Source of the DNA: Mesorhizobium shangrilense
Lineage (GTDB): Bacteria; Pseudomonadota; Alphaproteobacteria; Rhizobiales; Rhizobiaceae
Assembly (NCBI RefSeq): GCF_040537815.1
Contig: NZ_JBEWSZ010000001.1
Location: 310,001-374,000, forward strand
Reading direction: 5' to 3'
DNA length: 64,000 nucleotides
Of the stretch, positions 59,517 to 64,000 are shown in pieces. Each line of letters begins with the position of its first letter. Position 1 is the first letter of the stretch. The translations under genes and the position numbers were made by a program. The notes beneath the pieces are model-generated. The model was not told where the DNA came from. It ran no database searches and saw nothing but the letters and a program-made list of their open reading frames with translations.

Positions 59517-60539
59517 ATGAAGAAAATCGGCTTTCTGTCTTTCGGTCACTGGACGCCCTCGTCCCAATCGCAAACGCGCTCGGCTTCCGACGCGCTGCTG
59601 CAGTCCATCGATCTCGCCGTCGCGGCGGAAGCGCTTGGCGCTGATGGGGCGTATTTTCGCGTGCACCATTTCGCCCGCCAACTCGGCTCGCCGTTCCCGC
59701 TGCTGGCGGCGGTCGGTGCGAAGACCAGCCGCATCGAGATCGGCACCGCCGTCATCGACATGCGGTATGAGAATCCGATGTATATGGCCGAGGACGCGGG
59801 CGCGGCCGACTTGATCGCCGGTGGGCGGCTGCAGCTCGGCATCAGCCGCGGATCGCCCGAGCAGGTGATCGATGGCTGGAAATATTTCGGCTACGCTCCG
59901 CCGGAAGGACAGACCGACGCCGACATGGCGAGACACCATGCGGAAGTATTCCTCGACGTGCTGCGTGGCGAAGGCTTCGCGCAGCCCAATCCGCGCCCAA
60001 TGTTTCCCAACCCGCCCGGGCTGCTGCGCCTCGAGCCGCATTCGGAAGGCTTGCGCGAACGGATCTGGTGGGGTGCTGCCACCAACGCCACCGCCGAATG
60101 GGCGGCGAAGCTGGGCATGCACCTGCAGAGCTCGACGCTGAAGTTCGACGAAAGCGGCAAGCCGTTCCACATCCAGCAGGCCGAACAGATCCGGCTCTAC
60201 CGCGAGGCCTGGAAGGCGGCAGGCCACGAACGCCAGCCGCGCGTGTCGGTCAGCCGCAGCATCTTCGCGCTGGTTGACGATCGCGACCGCGCCTATTTCG
60301 GCCGGGGCGGCCAGAGCAGCGATCAGATCGGTTTCATCGAGGAGAACACAAGGGCGATCTTCGGCCGCAACTATGCCGCCGAGCCGGACGTGCTGATCAA
60401 GGAACTGGCGGAGGATGAGGCGATCGCTGAGGCCGATACGTTGCTGCTGACCGTCCCCAACCAGCTTGGCGTCGACTACAACGCGCATATCATCGAGGCC
60501 ATCCTGACCCATGTCGCGCCGGCCCTGGGCTGGCGCTGA
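59517..60539 (+). CDS. LLM-class flavin-dependent oxidoreductase
   Basis: This is a 340-residue luciferase-like monooxygenase. The N-terminal KKIGFLSFGHW, DGAYFRVHHFARQLGSPFPLLAAVGAKTSRIEIGTAVIDMRYENP and RLQLGISRGSPEQVIDGWKYFGY blocks form the TIM barrel. It uses FMNH2 (or F420 in related families) to oxidise small organic compounds in the cytosol. The substrate is unknown. It stands alone between the autotransporter remnant and dinB. Confidence 0.9.
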   Translation: MKKIGFLSFGHWTPSSQSQTRSASDALLQSIDLAVAAEALGADGAYFRVHHFARQLGSPFPLLAAVGAKTSRIEIGTAVIDMRYENPMYMAEDAGAADLIAGGRLQLGISRGSPEQVIDGWKYFGYAPPEGQTDADMARHHAEVFLDVLRGEGFAQPNPRPMFPNPPGLLRLEPHSEGLRERIWWGAATNATAEWAAKLGMHLQSSTLKFDESGKPFHIQQAEQIRLYREAWKAAGHERQPRVSVSRSIFALVDDRDRAYFGRGGQSSDQIGFIEENTRAIFGRNYAAEPDVLIKELAEDEAIAEADTLLLTVPNQLGVDYNAHIIEAILTHVAPALGWR

Positions 60540-60611
60540 GGTTTTCTGGCGAACGACGATGCTGGCGGCTCTGCGCGACAATCCGTGACAGGGGCAGGAT
60601 GGCGCTCTTGA

Positions 60612-61859
60612 TCACAGCTCTTTCTCCGCCAGTTCCCTGAATTCGTCGGGAACCGAGCGCGCGGCTTCCAGCGCCACCGTGCCGTAGCCGACGGCCTGCT
60701 TGCCGAAGCGTTCGCGGATCTTGTCGATGGCGCGGTCGGCGCCGAAGCGGGCCAGGCCCTTTTTCGTGCCGGGGCGGCGCTTCTCGTCGGCGAGGCCGAG
60801 CGGCAATTCCAGTTGCAGTTCGGCACTTTCCTCCAGATGCGATACCGAGATCGCCAGCAGTGAGATCGTCCTTTCGCGGGGATGGGCAGCGAGCACACCG
60901 CGCACCAGGTCCTCGGCGATCTCGGCCAGCATCGCGGTCGCCGAAATCGGCTGGTCCAGCGTGATCGAGCGGGTGACGGCGCTGAGATCGGCGAAGCGGA
61001 CGCGCACCGTCACCGTGCGGCCGGGCCTTGCCTTGGCTCGCAGCCGGCTGGCGACACGGTCGGCCAGATGCAGCAGCGTCGGCACGAACACGCTCTCCAC
61101 GGCCGGCTTCATGCCCAGCGCCGACTGTGCGCCGGCCGAACGTGCGCGGCGATGCGTCTCAAGCTTTCGCGGGTCGCGATTCCAGGCGAGGGCCGCGAGC
61201 TTTTCGCCGGCGGCGGGGCCGAGCAGCCGCTCCAGCGCGCCGCTGTGGGTCTTGGCCAACTGGCCTATGGTCTCGACGCCGATTTCGGCCAGCCTGGCCC
61301 TGGTCACCGGCCCCACGCCCCACATCAGCCCGACCGGCAATTCGTGCAGGAATTCAAGCTCGGTGCCGGGGTCGACGACCACCAGCCCGTCGGGTTTCGC
61401 CACCTGCGAGGCGATCTTGGCCAGATGCTTGGTGCGGGCGACGCCGATCGAGATCGGCAGGCCGAGCTCTTGCCGCACACGGCGGCGGATGGTGGCGGCG
61501 ATGTCAGCCGGTGGCCCGAACAGATGCGTGCAGCCGGCGACATCGGCAAACGCCTCGTCGATGGAGATGCGCTCGACCAGCGGCGTGAAATCGTCGAGCA
61601 CTCTTATGGCGGCGTCGCCCAGCCGCTGGTATTCGCTGAAATTACCGCCGACGAAGATCAGTTGCGGGCAAAGCTCGCGCGCCTTGCGGCCGGGCATGCC
61701 ACCGCGCACGCCGAAGGCCCTGGCCTCGTAGGAGGCAGCCAGCACCACCCCGCCGCCAACGGCAATCGGCTTGCCCCGCAGCGATGGATCAAGCAACTGC
61801 TCGACCGAGGCATAGAAGGCATCGAGATCGGCATGCAGGACGGTGGCTGTCGTTTCCAT
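60612..61859 (-). CDS. dinB: DNA polymerase IV (Y-family translesion polymerase)
   Basis: This is a 415-residue Y-family polymerase. The palm motifs are VLHADLDAFYASVEQ (Asp of the metal site) and ERISIDEAFADVAG (the second Asp/Glu pair). LGLPISIGVARTKHLAKIASQVAKPDGLVVV leads to the thumb and little-finger domains (about 230-345). It bypasses DNA lesions and causes mutations under SOS. The start METTATVL is set at 61859 because upstream ATGs fall inside the LexA box at 61893-61907. The C-terminal 60 residues are a family-typical extension. Confidence 0.95.
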   Translation of the reverse strand: METTATVLHADLDAFYASVEQLLDPSLRGKPIAVGGGVVLAASYEARAFGVRGGMPGRKARELCPQLIFVGGNFSEYQRLGDAAIRVLDDFTPLVERISIDEAFADVAGCTHLFGPPADIAATIRRRVRQELGLPISIGVARTKHLAKIASQVAKPDGLVVVDPGTELEFLHELPVGLMWGVGPVTRARLAEIGVETIGQLAKTHSGALERLLGPAAGEKLAALAWNRDPRKLETHRRARSAGAQSALGMKPAVESVFVPTLLHLADRVASRLRAKARPGRTVTVRVRFADLSAVTRSITLDQPISATAMLAEIAEDLVRGVLAAHPRERTISLLAISVSHLEESAELQLELPLGLADEKRRPGTKKGLARFGADRAIDKIRERFGKQAVGYGTVALEAARSVPDEFRELAEKEL

Positions 61860-61892
61860 CCCGACCGTATATCCGCAGTTGCTGATAGACAG

Positions 61893-61907
61893 GAACAAAT
61901 AGAGAAC
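61893..61907 (-). promoter_or_regulatory. LexA/SOS box (GTTC-N7-GTTC) of dinB
   Basis: On the minus strand GTTC-TCTATTT-GTTC matches the alphaproteobacterial LexA consensus GTTC-N7-GTTC exactly. It ends 34 bp before the dinB start codon. Confidence 0.8.
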
Positions 61908-61929
61908 ATAGACGGATGATTGTCAAGCT

Positions 61930-62078
61930 CCACCTTCTCCCCTTGTGGGAGAAGGTGGCCTCGCGAAGCGAGGTCGGATGAGGGGTGTTACAGCTTGGCA
62001 CCACCGCGCTCGATCCAGCACCCCTCAACCGTCTCGGCGCTGCGCGCCGATCCACCTTCTCCCACAAGGGGAGAAGGG
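61930..62078. repeat. RIME-like intergenic palindromic element 3
   Basis: CCACCTTCTCCCCTTGTGGG plus its complement (61930-61958) forms one arm. CCACCTTCTCCCACAAGGGG plus its complement (62052-62078) forms the other. The interior holds GCCTCGCGAAGCGAGG and GGATGAGGGGTG/CACCCCTCA. Such mosaics are typical of rhizobial intergenic regions. It separates dinB from the HxlR gene. Confidence 0.75.
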
Positions 62079-62093
62079 AAGACGGCGATCCGC

Positions 62094-62510
62094 CTAAACA
62101 ATATGCTCCGCCCGCAATGCCGCCTTCACCTGTTCCAGCGCCGCCTCGCCACCTGCCATCAAGTCCTCCGCGATATCAGCCAGATCAGCATCTGCCTTGC
62201 GGTGCCTGGCGCCCCAGGCGCCCAAGGTTGCCAGCACCGGCACAAGGTCAATTCCGGCATCCGTCAGCCGGTAGATGGCCTTGAGCTTGTGGCTGGGATC
62301 GCCGCTTCGGGTGATAATGCCTTCGTTCTGCAGGGTCTGCAGCCGCTCGGCCAATGTGCGCGAGGAGATGCCTTCGGCCGATTGCAGGAACTCCCGAAAA
62401 TGCCTCTTTCCGGCGAAAACCAGGTCACGGATGATCAGCAGCGTCCAGCGGTCGCCGAGCAGTTCAAGCGACAGGTTGATAGGGCAGCCGGACCTTTGCG
62501 TAGTCGACAT
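62094..62510 (-). CDS. HxlR-family transcriptional regulator
   Basis: This is a 138-residue winged-helix regulator from MSTTQRSGCP. A longer start at 62552 (MMSIVKRFKNG) is possible. The pattern CPINLSLELLGDRWTLLIIRDLVFAGKRHFREFLQSAEGISSRTLAERLQTLQNEGIITR is diagnostic, with the Cys near the N-terminus that some members use to sense oxidants or electrophiles. It is divergent from the DHFR-like gene at 62622, its probable target. Confidence 0.92.
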   Translation of the reverse strand: MSTTQRSGCPINLSLELLGDRWTLLIIRDLVFAGKRHFREFLQSAEGISSRTLAERLQTLQNEGIITRSGDPSHKLKAIYRLTDAGIDLVPVLATLGAWGARHRKADADLADIAEDLMAGGEAALEQVKAALRAEHIV

Positions 62511-62621
62511 CTTGGTGGTTCCATTTTTAAATCGCTTTACTATTGACATCATTTGGACTGGAGATCAATGGTTTCAATTGTAAACCAATACTCGCCATGT
62601 TCGTTCAGGAAAGGTGATACA

Positions 62622-63209
62622 ATGAGAAAGCTCATCCTGCAGATGCAGATGTCCGTCGACGGCTTTGTCGGCGCCCATGCCGATCACAACTGGCAGCTCT
62701 GGAACTGGGGCGGCGATTGCCCTTGGGACGATGCGTTGAAGCAGGACTTCAATGCCGTCTTCGCCGGCATCGACATCATCCTGCTCAGCCGCAAGATGGC
62801 GGAGGAGGGATACCTGACCCATTGGGGCAAGGCGGCGAAGAAATTTCCCGAGGACGGCTTCTATGCCTTTGCGCAACGCATCGTCGATGTCCGCAAGGTG
62901 GTGCCGACAGACAGGCTCAAGGCATCGCGCTGGGAGCGCACGACTATGGTCAGCGGAAAACTGCCTGATGAGGTCAATGCACTCAAGGCTGCCGGGCAGG
63001 GGGATATCGCCGTCTTCGGCGGGGCGGGCTTTGCATCGGCGCTCATCGACGCCGGGCTGGTCGACGAGTTCCAGCTGTTCATCAATCCGGCGGTGCTGGG
63101 CGACGGCGTCCGCATATTCGATGCGGGCGGTTTCTCGCGGCTGCGCCTGCTCGGCTCGAAGGCCTATGCTTGCGGCATGGTGGTGAACCGCTACGCGCCC
63201 GCCGCTTGA
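62622..63209 (+). CDS. Dihydrofolate-reductase-family protein (RibD C-terminal type)
   Basis: This is a 195-residue protein with AGGAAAGG before ATG 62622. KLILQMQMSVDGFVGA, IILLSRKMAEEGYLTHW, and FGGAGFASALIDAGLVDEFQLFINPAVLGDGVRIFD are the family blocks. It is a nucleotide-binding reductase fold also found in riboflavin biosynthesis. Members of this group are often controlled by HxlR-type regulators. The substrate is unknown, and it is unlikely to be the essential FolA. Confidence 0.9.
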   Translation: MRKLILQMQMSVDGFVGAHADHNWQLWNWGGDCPWDDALKQDFNAVFAGIDIILLSRKMAEEGYLTHWGKAAKKFPEDGFYAFAQRIVDVRKVVPTDRLKASRWERTTMVSGKLPDEVNALKAAGQGDIAVFGGAGFASALIDAGLVDEFQLFINPAVLGDGVRIFDAGGFSRLRLLGSKAYACGMVVNRYAPAA

Positions 63210-63239
63210 CGTCGCGATGACCCGTCGTTTTCGATTGGA

Positions 63240-64000
63240 TCAGGAAGGGGCGTCCAGCGGCTCCCGGCAGAACGCGGCAAGCCGCTCCGCTGTTGCCTGC
63301 CAGAGCGTCTGCTGAGCTTGCCCGTCGGCGCCCGGCGCGACGGGGACAAGCGGCTGCGCGTCCTTGACGGAAAAGTAGCAGCCGGTGACCTTGGCAAAGG
63401 CGGGATCGCTGGCCAGGCGCACGATGATGCCCGCGCCGCGCTCGGGATCGCCGATCCCCGACCAGGTCAGCAGCCGTTCGAGCGGCGCGGCAAACCACAA
63501 TTCGCGCCCGAGGCCGGTCACGTTGAAACCGGGGCAGAGGCAGTTGGCCACCACCCCGGTGCCAGCCAGTTGATGGGCAAGCTCCTGCGAGAACATGATG
63601 TCCATCAGCTTGGTCCGGCCGTAGACGACAGACGAGCCCCCGGCGGTGAATGGACTGATGTCGACGAGTGCGGCGACGGGATCGAACCCCGCGCCTTGCC
63701 GCGACGCTTCCGACGCCACCGTGATAACCCGCGACGGCGCCGATCTGGCCAATGTCTCGCGCAGGATGTTCGTCAGCAGCCAAGGTGCCAGATAGTTAAC
63801 CCCTACCATTTCGGAATAATTGTCCACAGTGATGCGTGGCGTGAAGGCATGAAGCCCGGCATTGTTGATCAGGACATCGATCCGGGCGTGGCGCGCGGCG
63901 ATCTCGCGTCCAAGAGCCGCGACCGAGGCGAGGTCCGCGAAATCGCCATGGTGGATGTCGACCCGCGTGCCGGGCGCCGCGGCCTCGATCAACGTCAGCG
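63240..64000 (-). CDS. SDR-family oxidoreductase, 5'-truncated by window edge
   Basis: About 253 C-terminal residues of a retinol-dehydrogenase-like SDR are visible. The nucleotide-binding TGxxxGIG lies beyond the window. Visible are DVLINNAGLHAF, RVITVASEASRQG, SSVVYGRTKLMDIMFSQELAHQL (YxxxK present as Tyr-Gly-Arg-Thr-Lys) and VVANCLCPGFNVTGLGRELWF. It is an NAD(P)-dependent cytosolic oxidoreductase. The substrate cannot be told. The frame is open to the last base. Confidence 0.88.
   Translation of the reverse strand, partial: LTLIEAAAPGTRVDIHHGDFADLASVAALGREIAARHARIDVLINNAGLHAFTPRITVDNYSEMVGVNYLAPWLLTNILRETLARSAPSRVITVASEASRQGAGFDPVAALVDISPFTAGGSSVVYGRTKLMDIMFSQELAHQLAGTGVVANCLCPGFNVTGLGRELWFAAPLERLLTWSGIGDPERGAGIIVRLASDPAFAKVTGCYFSVKDAQPLVPVAPGADGQAQQTLWQATAERLAAFCREPLDAPS

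Overview
The window reads as chromosomal or large-replicon DNA from a high-GC alphaproteobacterium of the Rhizobiales, most likely Mesorhizobium or a close relative. The reasons are dense, mostly non-overlapping high-GC genes, RIME-like intergenic palindromes at three places, a GTTC-N7-GTTC SOS box in front of dinB (the alphaproteobacterial LexA site), a Zur-like box in front of a zinc-type ABC transporter, and small secreted and membrane proteins typical of rhizobia. I saw no rRNA, tRNA, CRISPR array or intact insertion sequence.

Layout. 1-3.1 kb holds the 3' end of an SDR gene, a small secreted protein and a gene-poor stretch with short conserved hypotheticals and repeat debris. 3.1-6.5 kb is a minus-strand trio of envelope-type hydrolases: a membrane-anchored protein, a TIGR02594/papain-like fusion and an SGNH hydrolase. 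6.9-14.2 kb has an AraC regulator, a NarL-type response regulator with a four-PAS/GAF sensor kinase, and a divergent operon of two alpha/beta hydrolases around an isochorismatase-fold hydrolase. 14.3-20.6 kb has a GGDEF-EAL protein, a Zn/Mn-type ABC importer and a Ca2+/H+ antiporter. 20.6-23.6 kb is an AT-richer glycosyltransferase/methyltransferase pair between two direct copies of a 110-bp repeat. 23.7-28.4 kb holds an ABC-F ATPase, an L,D-transpeptidase-like protein and a divergent XRE regulator/NAD-epimerase pair.

28.4-33 kb is gene-poor, with His-rich small secreted proteins, very small membrane proteins, GlsB/YeaQ and a decayed histidine kinase. 33-38.5 kb carries 3-methyladenine DNA glycosylase, an NTF2-like protein, an M20 peptidase and a TetR-SDR-(broken hydrolase)-quinone oxidoreductase module. 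38.6-41.6 kb has a lipoprotein, a HerA-like ATPase and a broken secreted-protein gene. 41.6-45.1 kb is a lower-GC minus-strand block: a GHKL ATPase fused to a Shedu-like PD-(D/E)xK nuclease domain, a small hypothetical and a cytosolic 5'-nucleotidase. This is my best candidate for an undescribed (defence-like) system.

45.3-51.1 kb is an uptake and catabolism cluster: polar amino-acid-type ABC importer, GntR regulator, BtpA/SgcQ-like protein, ureidoglycolate-lyase-like protein and PfkB kinase, with a strong hairpin in its middle. 51.2-55.5 kb is a probable oxyanion (molybdate/tungstate-like) acquisition locus: a ModA-like binding protein and a FecBCD-class ABC transporter, each binding-protein gene preceded by a ModE-box-like dyad. 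55.6-64 kb carries an amber-interrupted GT8 gene, an alkylsulfatase-like MBL protein, an EamA exporter, an autotransporter remnant, an LLM flavin oxidoreductase, SOS-controlled dinB, a divergent HxlR/DHFR-like pair and a truncated SDR. Decay (at least five broken genes) and repeat debris concentrate at 0.5-3 kb, 28-32 kb, 37-41.6 kb and 55.6-59.3 kb, marking accessory segments.
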